Part shown: in pieces, positions 1-5,294 of the stretch
Numbering within the stretch: the first letter of the stretch is position 1
Layout of the letters: the number at the start of each line of letters is the position of its first letter
NCBI GenBank assembly: GCA_023475715.1
Contig: JAMCVO010000100.1
Location: forward strand, 1-5,294
Length of the DNA stretch: 5,294 nucleotides
From: Actinomycetota bacterium
GTDB taxonomy: Bacteria > Actinomycetota > Humimicrobiia > Humimicrobiales > Humimicrobiaceae
Direction of reading: 5' to 3'
Program-made: the position numbers and the translations under genes
The notes under the pieces: generated by a model
Database searches by the model: none
The model's input: the letters and a program-made list of their open reading frames with translations, nothing else
What the model was told of the DNA's origin: nothing

Positions 1-1
1 A

Positions 2-358
2 GCCGGCTTAATAAACTCAATTTCTTTTCAATTTTCACAAAATTTGGGAAAACTTATGGAAAATATTGTTTTTCTTCAGCTTAAAAGGGAAGGTAAAGAA
101 TTTTATTTTTATAATGAGCCTGCTGACGGTGAAGTAGATTTTGTTATTAGAGAAGGTTTAAAGATTAAAGAACTTATCCAAGTTTGTTATAATCTTGATG
201 ATTTGGAAACCAGGGAAAGAGAAATCAGGTCACTGATAAGTGGAAGTAAGCAGTTAGAGTGCAATAATCTAACTATAATTACCTATGATCAAGAAAAAGA
301 AGAAATAATTAAAGAAAAGAAGATTAAGTTTATTCCGCTCTGGAAATGGTTACTCTAA
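2..358 (+). CDS. DUF4143-type AAA ATPase, C-terminal fragment (cut by left window edge)
   Basis: The frame is open from the first bases of the window, so this is the tail of a larger gene. About 118 residues are visible. They match what I know of the C-terminal DUF4143 domain that follows an N-terminal AAA+ ATPase in proteins of about 380-450 residues. Visible marks are the [12 protein letters not shown] helix (residues 16-27), EVDFVI (44-49) followed by LIQVCYNL (58-65), which resembles a PD-(D/E)xK nuclease-like core, and the family's typical LWKWLL end. The Walker motifs would lie off-window. The cellular role of the family is poorly defined; it is often called an ATP-binding or archaeal-type ATPase and is common in mobile or accessory DNA. 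A TTG at 44 could be read as a start, but homology clearly continues upstream of it. The gene converges on the UXS gene and overlaps its end by 9 nt. The family call is from recognised motifs, not a search. Confidence 0.8.
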   Translation, partial: AGLINSISFQFSQNLGKLMENIVFLQLKREGKEFYFYNEPADGEVDFVIREGLKIKELIQVCYNLDDLETREREIRSLISGSKQLECNNLTIITYDQEKEEIIKEKKIKFIPLWKWLL

Positions 359-382
359 CTTAAACCATTCAATAGTTTTTTG
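345..382 (+). terminator. Possible weak terminator hairpin of the DUF4143 gene
   Basis: AATGGTT (345-351) and AACCATT (363-369) are perfect inverted repeats around an 11-nt loop that contains the TAA stop of the plus-strand gene. A run of seven T follows at 376-382, six bases after the stem. The stem has only two G-C pairs and the T run is displaced, so this is a weak candidate. It lies inside the last codons of the converging UXS gene. On the minus strand no T run follows the stem. Confidence 0.3.
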
Positions 383-1288
383 CAAACCTTCATCTAAGCT
401 GACTTCAGGTTTCCAATTAAGAATTTTTTTTGCTTTAAAAATATCTGGACGCCTAACTAAAGGGTCGTCTACTGGAAGTTCATGAAAAACAATTTTACTT
501 TTACTGCTAATTATCTTCTTAATTTTTTCTGCCAGTTCCAATATTGTCATTTCATCAGGATTGCCGATATTTACAGGAAAATGATAATCAGAATTTATCA
601 GTTTAAAGATTCCTTCAACTAAATCAGAAACATAGCAAAAACTCCTTGTCTGCAAGCCTTTACCAAAAACTGTAATTTCCTTATTTTCAAGTGCCTGGCT
701 TATAAATGCAGGAATAGCACGTCCATCATTTTTTCTCATTCTTTGACCATAAGTATTGAAAATCCGCACTATATAGGTATCTACCCCCTGCTGCCTGTTG
801 TATGCCATAGTTATAGCTTCCGCAAATCTTTTTGCTTCATCATATACTCCCCTGGGACCTACCGGATTTACATTACCCCAGTATTCCTCTGTTTGCGGAT
901 GAACTTTTGGATCTCCATATACTTCAGAAGTTGATGCGAGTATCATCTTTGCTCTTTTTGCTTTTGTGAGTCCCAAAACATTATGAGTTCCAAGAGCACC
1001 AACCTTTAGTGTTTGAATAGGAAGCTGCAAATAATCTATGGGGCTTGCAGGAGATGCGAAATGAAATATATAATCAATTCCACAGTTGACGATTATTTCA
1101 TCTGTGATATTGTGATTAATAAAATCAAAATCACCGGTTCTTATATGTTCAATATTTTGAAGAGAACCTGTAATAAGATTATCCATACATATGACTTTAA
1201 AATTCTTATCAAGAAGATAATCGCAGATGTGGCTGCCTATAAAACCTGCACCACCCGTTACCAGAGCTATTTTCTTTGGGTCTGTCAT
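350..1288 (-). CDS. UDP-glucuronate decarboxylase (UDP-xylose synthase), extended SDR family
   Basis: The 312-residue protein should convert UDP-glucuronate to UDP-xylose in the cytosol, using a tightly bound NAD+ that is reduced and re-oxidised in each cycle. The N-terminal Rossmann motif GGAGFIGSH is at residues 12-20, with D36 at the end of the second strand as expected for NAD. Catalytic candidates are T120 in STSEVYGDP and the Y149-x3-K153 pair. Marks typical of UXS rather than general epimerases are HFASPASP (76-83), [18 protein letters not shown] (129-146), [10 protein letters not shown] (175-184), [12 protein letters not shown] (213-224) and the late [10 protein letters not shown]. 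The length fits soluble bacterial UXS. The ATG start has no well-placed Shine-Dalgarno; the nearest (AGGAAAG, 1307-1313) is 18 nt away at the hicB stop, and no other in-frame start is near. It follows hicB by 23 nt. Its substrate would come from the UDP-glucose dehydrogenase gene upstream. A related UDP-sugar epimerase is the less likely alternative. Confidence 0.9.
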   Translation of the reverse strand: MTDPKKIALVTGGAGFIGSHICDYLLDKNFKVICMDNLITGSLQNIEHIRTGDFDFINHNITDEIIVNCGIDYIFHFASPASPIDYLQLPIQTLKVGALGTHNVLGLTKAKRAKMILASTSEVYGDPKVHPQTEEYWGNVNPVGPRGVYDEAKRFAEAITMAYNRQQGVDTYIVRIFNTYGQRMRKNDGRAIPAFISQALENKEITVFGKGLQTRSFCYVSDLVEGIFKLINSDYHFPVNIGNPDEMTILELAEKIKKIISSKSKIVFHELPVDDPLVRRPDIFKAKKILNWKPEVSLDEGLQKTIEWFKLE

Positions 1289-1311
1289 TTCAGTTTTAAA
1301 ATTATTCTTTC

Positions 1312-1521
1312 CTAATGTGTTGTAACATAATCTGCTTTTGCTTTAGGCCTAGGCGATGGTAATCCATCTTTTTCCAGTCCTTCCAAATGCATAGACAGGG
1401 CTTCTGTGATATTCTTTTTGGTTTCTTCAACAGTTTTTCCGGTCGCAATACATCCTGAAATGTCAGGCAGATATGCAGAATAATTGTCGTTAGCTTTTTC
1501 AATAACAACCAAATACTTCAA
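1312..1521 (-). CDS. hicB: HicB-family antitoxin
   Basis: This 69-residue protein looks like the short form of HicB, which neutralises the HicA mRNA interferase by binding it. The family pattern is clear: a strand-rich start ([19 protein letters not shown]), then [27 protein letters not shown] (23-49) and a DGLPSPRP turn (52-59), as in the partial RNase H fold of HicB. It stops soon after this fold, so the C-terminal ribbon-helix-helix or HTH DNA-binding domain of longer HicB proteins is missing. Any autoregulation would have to work differently or come from the HicA-HicB complex. The start is TTG, supported by a strong AGGAGGG 8 nt upstream inside the end of hicA. Only one base separates it from the hicA stop, so the two are probably translationally coupled. 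Order toxin then antitoxin is normal for hicAB. An overlapping frame (1302-1508) is a shadow. Confidence 0.88.
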   Translation of the reverse strand: MKYLVVIEKANDNYSAYLPDISGCIATGKTVEETKKNITEALSMHLEGLEKDGLPSPRPKAKADYVTTH

Positions 1522-1522
1522 T

Positions 1523-1720
1523 TTACTCTCCCTCCTTTTTTAATCCGGCTTGCTTCAGGATACTGTTTAGAGTTCCAGGTGCTATATAATCTCCAGGATT
1601 ACCAGCTATCGTCACCCTTCCAGGTTTCATAGGATGTTTAAACTGTTTATGACTGCCCTTCTGAGCAACAATATACCAGCCGTCTTCTTTTATTATCTTT
1701 ATTATCTCACGTATTTTCAA
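1523..1720 (-). CDS. hicA: HicA-family mRNA interferase toxin
   Basis: The 65-residue protein has the full length and pattern of HicA toxins: a small dsRBD-like fold that cleaves mRNA when free of HicB. The N-terminal helix REIIKIIKEDGWY is followed by the signature QKGSHKQFKHP (20-30). H24 is the expected catalytic histidine, and G22 and S23 are also conserved. GRVTIAGNPGDYIAPGTLNSILKQAGL (34-60) gives the second strand and closing helix. No truncation or frameshift is visible, so it appears active. The start is TTG: no Met occurs before residue 31, and the family begins with a similar MKxREI segment. No strong Shine-Dalgarno precedes it, only GAAAG inside a palindrome at 1723-1738, which suggests weak or controlled translation. 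The gene begins 33 nt after the UDP-glucose dehydrogenase stop, on the same strand, and may be read through from that operon. Confidence 0.92.
   Translation of the reverse strand: MKIREIIKIIKEDGWYIVAQKGSHKQFKHPMKPGRVTIAGNPGDYIAPGTLNSILKQAGLKKEGE
1530..1536 (-). promoter_or_regulatory. Strong ribosome binding site of hicB
   Basis: AGGAGGG on the minus strand lies 8 nt before the TTG that starts hicB, within the last codons of hicA. It fixes the TTG as the hicB start. It contrasts with the weak site in front of hicA, an arrangement that would give more antitoxin than toxin from one message. Confidence 0.75.
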
Positions 1721-1722
1721 AT

Positions 1723-1738
1723 TAGAAACATCTTTCTA
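1723..1738 (-). promoter_or_regulatory. Palindrome at the hicA start (possible operator or RNA hairpin)
   Basis: TAGAAA-GATG-TTTCTA on the minus strand is a perfect 6+6 bp inverted repeat with a 4-nt centre. It ends 2 nt before the hicA TTG, in the 33-nt gap after the UDP-glucose dehydrogenase gene. It covers the only Shine-Dalgarno-like bases (GAAAG) of hicA. It could be an operator for the HicAB complex or a weak hairpin that limits hicA translation. In AT-rich DNA a repeat of this size can also occur by chance. Confidence 0.4.
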
Positions 1739-1753
1739 TTCCACAAAATTTAA

Positions 1754-3115
1754 TTATCTTCCTATCCCAATATATTTAAAGTCTAAATCTTCAAGTTTGT
1801 TCTTATCAAACAAATTACGTCCGTCAATTATAATATTATGCGCCATCAGGCTCTTAATTCTTTGATAATCAAGGTTTTTAAATTCATTCCATTCTGTTGC
1901 AAGAATAACCAGATCAGAATCTTTTATTGCGTCATAAACATCTTTACTTAAATAAACTCTCTCGTTAAGATTTTGCGGCCGCTCTTTAACAATCGGATCA
2001 TAAGCTTTTATTTTAGCCCCTAAATTTATCAAACTGTTCATAATGGAAATTGCAGGAGCTTCACGGGTATCATCCGTATCAGGTTTAAAAGCAATTCCCA
2101 ATACTGCAATTGTTTTGCCTTTTACTATTTTTAACTCATCCTGAACTTTCTTAACTATTTTAAGCCTTTGTTCCCTGTTTACACTTATGATTGAATTCAG
2201 TATTTGAGGAGTCATTCCATATTCATTTGCTATATAGGCAAGGGCTGAAACATCTTTTGGAAAACAGGAACCGCCCCATCCTATCCCTGCATTTAAAAAT
2301 TTAGGTCCAATCCTGCTGTCAAGTCCTATGCCTTCCGCAACCTTTAAAACATCTGCCCCAACTTTCTCACAAATATTTGCAATTTCATTAATATAAGAAA
2401 TTTTAGTTGCAAGAAATGAATTTGCAGCATACTTTATCATCTCAGCACTGGTTAAATCAGAAACCACTACCGGAATTTTTTGTCCCTTTGGAAGCACCCT
2501 TGACAAATCCTGCGGCCAGTCAAAGGTTTGTTCAATAATAGGCCTGTAAAGTTCCAGCATTTTATCAATGGCTTTTTTCGATGACGATCCTATCACTATT
2601 CTGTCAGGGAAAAATGTATCTCCAATTGCACTGCCTTCCCTTAAAAATTCGGGATTTGATACCACACTAAATTTTATATCCTTTTTGGGATTATTTTTTT
2701 CAATACTCTCAGAAACAATCATTGAAACCCAGTCTCCTGAACCAATAGGAACAGTGCTTTTATTAACTATTATTTTTTCACCATTTATATATTTTCCAAC
2801 ATCTGCTGCAACCGCTTCAACATAACTTAAATCAGCCTGACCATTATCAAGTGAAGGTGTTCCCACAGATATAAATACTATTTCGCTATTTTCAACTCCA
2901 TATTTTATATCGGTAGTAAAAATGATTTTTTTGGATTTAAGGTTTTTATCAATAAATCTTTCAAGTCCAGGTTCATATATGGGGCTGATTCCGTTTTTAA
3001 GCTTTTCTATCTTGCCGTCAATATTATCAACACAAATCACATTGTGGCCAATTTCTGCAAGACAAACTCCTGTTACCAATCCGACATAACCTGTTCCGAT
3101 TACACAAACTTTCAC
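1754..3115 (-). CDS. UDP-glucose 6-dehydrogenase
   Basis: The 453-residue protein oxidises UDP-glucose to UDP-glucuronate with two NAD+. The N-terminal NAD-binding motif GTGYVG is at residues 7-12, with D30 ending strand two. The sugar-binding and catalytic parts follow: VGTPS (84-88), NKSTVPIGSG (118-127), NPEFLREGSAI (154-164), AEMIKYAANSFLATKIS (224-240) with K228 and N232, and GWGGSCFPKD (279-288) with C284 as the thiol nucleophile and D288 close by. The C-terminal UDP-binding domain has VLGIAFKPDTDDTREAP (338-354). All key residues are intact. About 20 extra residues (roughly 197-216) sit between LYRPI and the AEMIKY helix, compared with short bacterial forms. The GTG start overlaps the rmlB stop as GTGA, with AAAGGA 10 nt upstream (3126-3131), so the two genes are probably coupled. 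The product is the substrate of the UXS enzyme encoded beyond hicAB. Confidence 0.95.
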   Translation of the reverse strand: MKVCVIGTGYVGLVTGVCLAEIGHNVICVDNIDGKIEKLKNGISPIYEPGLERFIDKNLKSKKIIFTTDIKYGVENSEIVFISVGTPSLDNGQADLSYVEAVAADVGKYINGEKIIVNKSTVPIGSGDWVSMIVSESIEKNNPKKDIKFSVVSNPEFLREGSAIGDTFFPDRIVIGSSSKKAIDKMLELYRPIIEQTFDWPQDLSRVLPKGQKIPVVVSDLTSAEMIKYAANSFLATKISYINEIANICEKVGADVLKVAEGIGLDSRIGPKFLNAGIGWGGSCFPKDVSALAYIANEYGMTPQILNSIISVNREQRLKIVKKVQDELKIVKGKTIAVLGIAFKPDTDDTREAPAISIMNSLINLGAKIKAYDPIVKERPQNLNERVYLSKDVYDAIKDSDLVILATEWNEFKNLDYQRIKSLMAHNIIIDGRNLFDKNKLEDLDFKYIGIGR

Positions 3116-4110
3116 TTTTTAATAATCCTTTCTTTAAGCGGTCTCCACCATTCTTCATTATTTATATACCAGTTAACAGTTTTTTCAAGCGCCTGTTCAA
3201 AATCATATTCGCATGTCCAGCCAAACTCCCTTTGAATTTTTGAACAGTCTATGGAATATCGCCTGTCATGTCCAAGCCTGTCAGCAACAGGTTCAATCAT
3301 TGATTCAGATTTGCCGGTAAGTTCAATTAGCTTTTTTGTTATCCAGATATTGGGCTTCTCATTTCCCCCGCCAATATTGTATATTTCACCTGTTATGCCT
3401 TTATGGAGGACTATATCTAATGCCCTGCAATTATCCTCCACATATATCCAGTCCCTCACATTGAGCCCGTCACCGTAGAGAGGAACTTTTATATCATCAA
3501 TTAAATTGGTAACAAATAATGGTATGACTTTTTCAGGAAATTGATATGGACCAAAATTGTTGGAGGTTCTGGTTATTAAAACCGGTGTGCCGTAGGTTTT
3601 ATAAAATGAGCGAACTATCATTTCAGCTCCTGCTTTTGACGCAGAATATGGGCTGTTTGGAAGAAGTGGGTCATCTTCCTTAAATGAACCGTTTAAGATT
3701 GAACCATATACTTCATCTGTGCTTATCTGTAAAAATAATTCGCTTTTGTATTTCTTGACAGCCTCAAGAAGTACGTATGTGCCGTATATATCTGTTTGTA
3801 TAAAAACTCCCGGGTCATCAATTGACCTGTCAACATGGGATTCTGCTGCAAAATTAACCACTGCATCAATCTTGTTTCCGTTAAATATTTCCCCTACTAT
3901 TTTTGTATCTGCAATATCTCCTCTGATAAACCTGTAATTAGACTTATTTTCAACAGATTTAAGATTTTCAAGGTTTCCTGCGTAGGTCAGTTTATCAAGA
4001 TTAATAATATTATACTCAGGATATTTTTTAACCATGTAATGAATAAAATTGCTTCCTATAAAACCAGCTCCACCCGTAACCAATATCGTTCTGAATTTTC
4101 TGTCTTCCAA
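3112..4110 (-). CDS. rmlB: dTDP-glucose 4,6-dehydratase
   Basis: The 332-residue extended SDR enzyme converts dTDP-glucose to dTDP-4-keto-6-deoxy-glucose, the branch point for rhamnose and many deoxy-amino sugars. The NAD motif GGAGFIGSN spans 13-21, and LDKLTYAGNLENL (38-50) is the usual RmlB segment after strand two. Also present are AAESHVDRSI (88-97), the catalytic T131-D132-E133 triad in STDEVYG, Y155 and K159 in YSASK, RTSNNFGPYQFPEKVIPLF (181-199), and VADRLGHDRRYSID (275-288). The length suits the shorter bacterial forms. The start is TTG: no Met occurs before residue 26, which lies past the NAD motif. GGAGG (4115-4119) stands only 4 nt before it, which is close but usable. The gene ends in the GTGA overlap with the UDP-glucose dehydrogenase gene. 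The 107 nt before it is AT-rich with no clear terminator, so it may be read from the upstream genes. Confidence 0.95.
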   Translation of the reverse strand: MEDRKFRTILVTGGAGFIGSNFIHYMVKKYPEYNIINLDKLTYAGNLENLKSVENKSNYRFIRGDIADTKIVGEIFNGNKIDAVVNFAAESHVDRSIDDPGVFIQTDIYGTYVLLEAVKKYKSELFLQISTDEVYGSILNGSFKEDDPLLPNSPYSASKAGAEMIVRSFYKTYGTPVLITRTSNNFGPYQFPEKVIPLFVTNLIDDIKVPLYGDGLNVRDWIYVEDNCRALDIVLHKGITGEIYNIGGGNEKPNIWITKKLIELTGKSESMIEPVADRLGHDRRYSIDCSKIQREFGWTCEYDFEQALEKTVNWYINNEEWWRPLKERIIKK

Positions 4111-4217
4111 GTTTCCTCCAAATTTTCTATAAAGTCTTTGTTTTAAAATATGATTATTTGTAGATTATTATATTATTTTTATTTTTTTATTAATTGCAGT
4201 TAGAACTTTTATCCGTC
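4111..4217. other. AT-rich gap between the RmlC-like gene and rmlB
   Basis: This 107-nt spacer is very AT-rich. On the minus strand it holds a TATAAT at 4172-4167 preceded by A-tracts, but no -35-like element at 16-18 nt spacing. It also holds the rmlB Shine-Dalgarno GGAGG (4115-4119). I see no terminator stem followed by a T run, so a secondary promoter for rmlB is possible but not shown. Confidence 0.35.
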
Positions 4218-4228
4218 CTATCCGTCCT
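4211..4228. repeat. Tandem 9-bp duplication at the end of the RmlC-like gene
   Basis: ATCCGTCCT occurs twice back to back (4211-4219 and 4220-4228). The junction supplies the TAG stop of the RmlC-like gene. With a single copy the frame would still end at the same residue with TAA, so the duplication appears harmless. Replication slippage is the simplest explanation. Confidence 0.7.
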
Positions 4229-4679
4229 TTCTTGACCAGTCGTAAGGAATTTCCTTGCTGTGTGGTTCAACCCTGTATTCATCAGGTTCCTTATATTTGT
4301 AGGTTTCAGTTGGTATGTTGATGCAGATTGCCTCATCCTGGCTTATGCATTTAAAGCCATGATAAACATATTGCGGTATTTGAAGAAGGATTGGATTATG
4401 CTCTCCCATAAAAAATTCATTAATTTCTCCATAAGTTCCGGAATCCTTGCGGCTGTCATAAAGAACGACCTTCATCATCCCCTTTACAACTATGAATGAA
4501 TCTGTTTGTAATTTATGATAATGCCATCCTTTAACTACCCCGGGATAAGCAGTTGTCATGTATGCCTGGCCAAATTTTATGAAGAGCTCATCATCAGTTC
4601 TCAGCATTTCCATAAGACGGCCTCGCTCATCTGCAACAACTTTCAGTTTTTTTGTTTTCACACCATGAATTAATGTCAA
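4218..4679 (-). CDS. RmlC-like cupin, dTDP-4-dehydrorhamnose 3,5-epimerase family
   Basis: This protein of about 153 residues is a small jelly-roll cupin of the RmlC family, which epimerises dTDP-4-keto-6-deoxy-hexoses at C3 and/or C5. Marks are VVADERGRLMEML near the start, GVVKGWHYHK (RmlC has RGLHYQ, with the catalytic His), VVLYDSRKDSGTYGEI, and IPQYVYHGF with the second conserved His. An aromatic segment, ETYKYKEPDEY, leads to EIPYDW at the end. It is shorter than classical RmlC (about 180 residues) and carries Lys where RmlC has Arg before the catalytic loop, so it may be a 3- or 5-epimerase or have another substrate. I place the start at the TTG at 4679 because AAGGAG lies 6 nt before it; a TTG at 4703 would add eight residues but has no ribosome site. 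The gene sits between a sugar aminotransferase and RmlB, which suits work on the RmlB product. A 3,4-ketoisomerase (FdtA type) is less likely from the motifs. Confidence 0.82.
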   Translation of the reverse strand: MTLIHGVKTKKLKVVADERGRLMEMLRTDDELFIKFGQAYMTTAYPGVVKGWHYHKLQTDSFIVVKGMMKVVLYDSRKDSGTYGEINEFFMGEHNPILLQIPQYVYHGFKCISQDEAICINIPTETYKYKEPDEYRVEPHSKEIPYDWSRKDG

Positions 4680-4685
4680 AGCCTT

Positions 4686-4691
4686 CTCCTT
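4686..4691 (-). promoter_or_regulatory. Ribosome binding site of the RmlC-like gene, deciding its start
   Basis: AAGGAG on the minus strand ends 6 nt before the TTG at 4679. This spacing is close to ideal and favours that TTG over the one at 4703, which has only A/T-rich sequence upstream. Confidence 0.7.
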
Positions 4692-4704
4692 ATCTGCATA
4701 CAAG

Positions 4705-4729
4705 ATAATATTTTTATTAGAAATATTAT
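4705..4729 (-). repeat. Perfect 9-bp inverted repeat in the leader of the RmlC-like gene
   Basis: ATAATATTT at 4705-4713 and AAATATTAT at 4721-4729 are exact reverse complements around a 7-nt loop. All paired bases are A or T. It lies 26-50 nt before the chosen TTG start. A regulatory role is possible, but such repeats are expected now and then in DNA of this composition. Confidence 0.35.
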
Positions 4730-4767
4730 TATTTTTTATAAAATATTCTGGTTATATTTTATCACCG

Positions 4768-4796
4768 TAAAAAATAACACATATATATTTATATGT
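4768..4796 (-). terminator. Possible weak terminator after the aminotransferase gene
   Basis: On the minus strand ACATATA and TATATGT (4796-4779) form a perfect 7-bp stem with a 4-nt loop, 12 nt past the aminotransferase stop, followed by a T-rich stretch (about 4776-4768). Only one G-C pair is in the stem, so at best it would terminate partially. The gap to the RmlC-like start is about 130 nt. Confidence 0.3.
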
Positions 4797-4808
4797 AAAT
4801 TGAATAAA

Positions 4809-5294
4809 TCAATTGTAAAATTTTTTGATGATAGCAATGACATAATCAACCTCAGCATCTTCAAGTTCAGGATAAATCGGGATAGATAATATCTCTTCTG
4901 AAAGTTTTTCTGTAACCGGAAGGTCTTCTTTTTTATAGCCAAGAAATTTATAAGCTGGCTGTAAATGCATCGGAATTGGATAATGTATAATTGTATTGAT
5001 TCCTTCATTTAACAGAAACTTCATAAATTTATCTCTTTGGGCAACTCTTATGATATAGAGATGAAATACATGTATATTTTCAGGCAGATATGACGGAAGT
5101 ATTATCGGAAGTCCGCTCAATTCGTTTATATATCTTTTGGCAATCTGCTTTCTTCTTAAGTTCCATTCATCAAGCTTTGTTAATTTAAAATCAAGAAGAG
5201 CTGCCTGTATTTCATCAAGGCGGCTGTTAAAACCTCTTATGACGCTTTTATATCTATCTTCAAAACCGTAATTTCTAAGCAGCCTGACTTTTTC
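4809..5294 (-). CDS. DegT/DnrJ/EryC1/StrS sugar aminotransferase, C-terminal part (cut by right window edge)
   Basis: The frame is open to the right edge, giving about 161 residues of a family usually near 370. These PLP enzymes transfer an amino group, usually from glutamate, to a keto group of a nucleotide-linked sugar. Visible marks are VRLLRNYGFEDRY at the start, then GFNSRLDEIQAALLDFKL, the family's very conserved GxNxRLdExQAA helix. These are followed by LDEWNLRRKQIAKRY, VFHLYIIR, the INTIIHYPIPMHLQPAY segment that contributes to the active site, and a C-terminal LPVTEKLSEEILSIPIYPEL. The PLP-binding lysine would be off-window. A TTG at 5120 is an internal Leu codon, not a start, since the homology runs well upstream of it. 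With RmlB and an epimerase next to it, a dTDP-amino-deoxy-hexose is the likely product class; position (C3 or C4) cannot be told from this part. Confidence 0.9.
   Translation of the reverse strand, partial: EKVRLLRNYGFEDRYKSVIRGFNSRLDEIQAALLDFKLTKLDEWNLRRKQIAKRYINELSGLPIILPSYLPENIHVFHLYIIRVAQRDKFMKFLLNEGINTIIHYPIPMHLQPAYKFLGYKKEDLPVTEKLSEEILSIPIYPELEDAEVDYVIAIIKKFYN

Noticed and set aside
44..358. A complete small gene starting at TTG 44
   Set aside because: The frame is open to the left edge and the family pattern continues upstream, so this is the tail of a larger protein.
1302..1508. A 68-residue minus-strand frame overlapping hicB
   Set aside because: It is a shifted reading of the hicB region without a family pattern, whereas the hicB frame has a clear one and a strong ribosome site.
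4167..4195. A promoter for rmlB based on TATAAT at 4172-4167
   Set aside because: No -35-like hexamer occurs at 16-18 nt spacing, and such hexamers are common by chance in this AT-rich spacer.
743..4499. Several plus-strand open frames of 60-103 codons opposite the sugar genes
   Set aside because: They lie antisense to well-supported enzymes, show no recognisable family pattern, and follow the codon structure of the real genes.
4680..4703. TTG at 4703 as start of the RmlC-like gene, adding eight residues
   Set aside because: It has no Shine-Dalgarno, and the added codons contain the AAGGAG that serves the better-placed TTG at 4679.
4809..5120. A separate 103-residue gene starting at TTG 5120
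   Set aside because: The same frame is open to the window edge and carries the conserved aminotransferase helix upstream, so 5120 is an internal Leu codon.
1..5294. A CRISPR array, RNA gene, transposase or unknown defence system
   Set aside because: No regularly spaced repeats, tRNA or rRNA-like segments, or transposase motifs were seen; apart from hicAB and the ATPase fragment, the window is sugar-nucleotide metabolism.

Overview
This window is an AT-rich stretch of bacterial DNA, roughly one third G+C by eye. Most of it is one minus-strand run of nucleotide-sugar genes, of the kind found in surface-polysaccharide (O-antigen, capsule or exopolysaccharide) loci. The lineage cannot be fixed from sequence alone. 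The AT richness, clear Shine-Dalgarno sequences, many TTG starts, a HicAB module and a DUF4143-type ATPase would fit many anaerobic or uncultivated bacterial groups.

Layout in the direction of transcription (minus strand, right to left): (1) the C-terminal part of a DegT/DnrJ/EryC1/StrS sugar aminotransferase, 5294-4809, whose start and PLP lysine lie beyond the right edge; (2) a short RmlC-like cupin, 4679-4218; (3) RmlB, dTDP-glucose 4,6-dehydratase, 4110-3112; (4) UDP-glucose 6-dehydrogenase, 3115-1754, overlapping rmlB by 4 nt; (5) a HicA toxin gene, 1720-1523; (6) a HicB antitoxin gene, 1521-1312; (7) a UDP-glucuronate decarboxylase (UXS), 1288-350. On the plus strand at the left edge is the C-terminus of a DUF4143-type ATPase (2-358). 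It converges on the UXS gene and overlaps it by 9 nt.

The genes imply two activated-sugar routes. UDP-glucose dehydrogenase followed by UXS gives UDP-glucose to UDP-glucuronate to UDP-xylose. RmlB makes dTDP-4-keto-6-deoxy-glucose, which the RmlC-like epimerase and the aminotransferase could turn into a dTDP-deoxy or dTDP-amino sugar. No RmlA, RmlD, glycosyltransferase or flippase is visible, so the full product is unknown.

The main oddities are a complete HicAB toxin-antitoxin pair placed between the two consecutive UDP-xylose genes, a 6+6 bp palindrome over the hicA translation start, and heavy use of non-ATG starts (four TTG, one GTG, one ATG). I see no CRISPR array, RNA gene, transposase or clearly new multi-gene system. 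No gap between genes exceeds about 130 nt.
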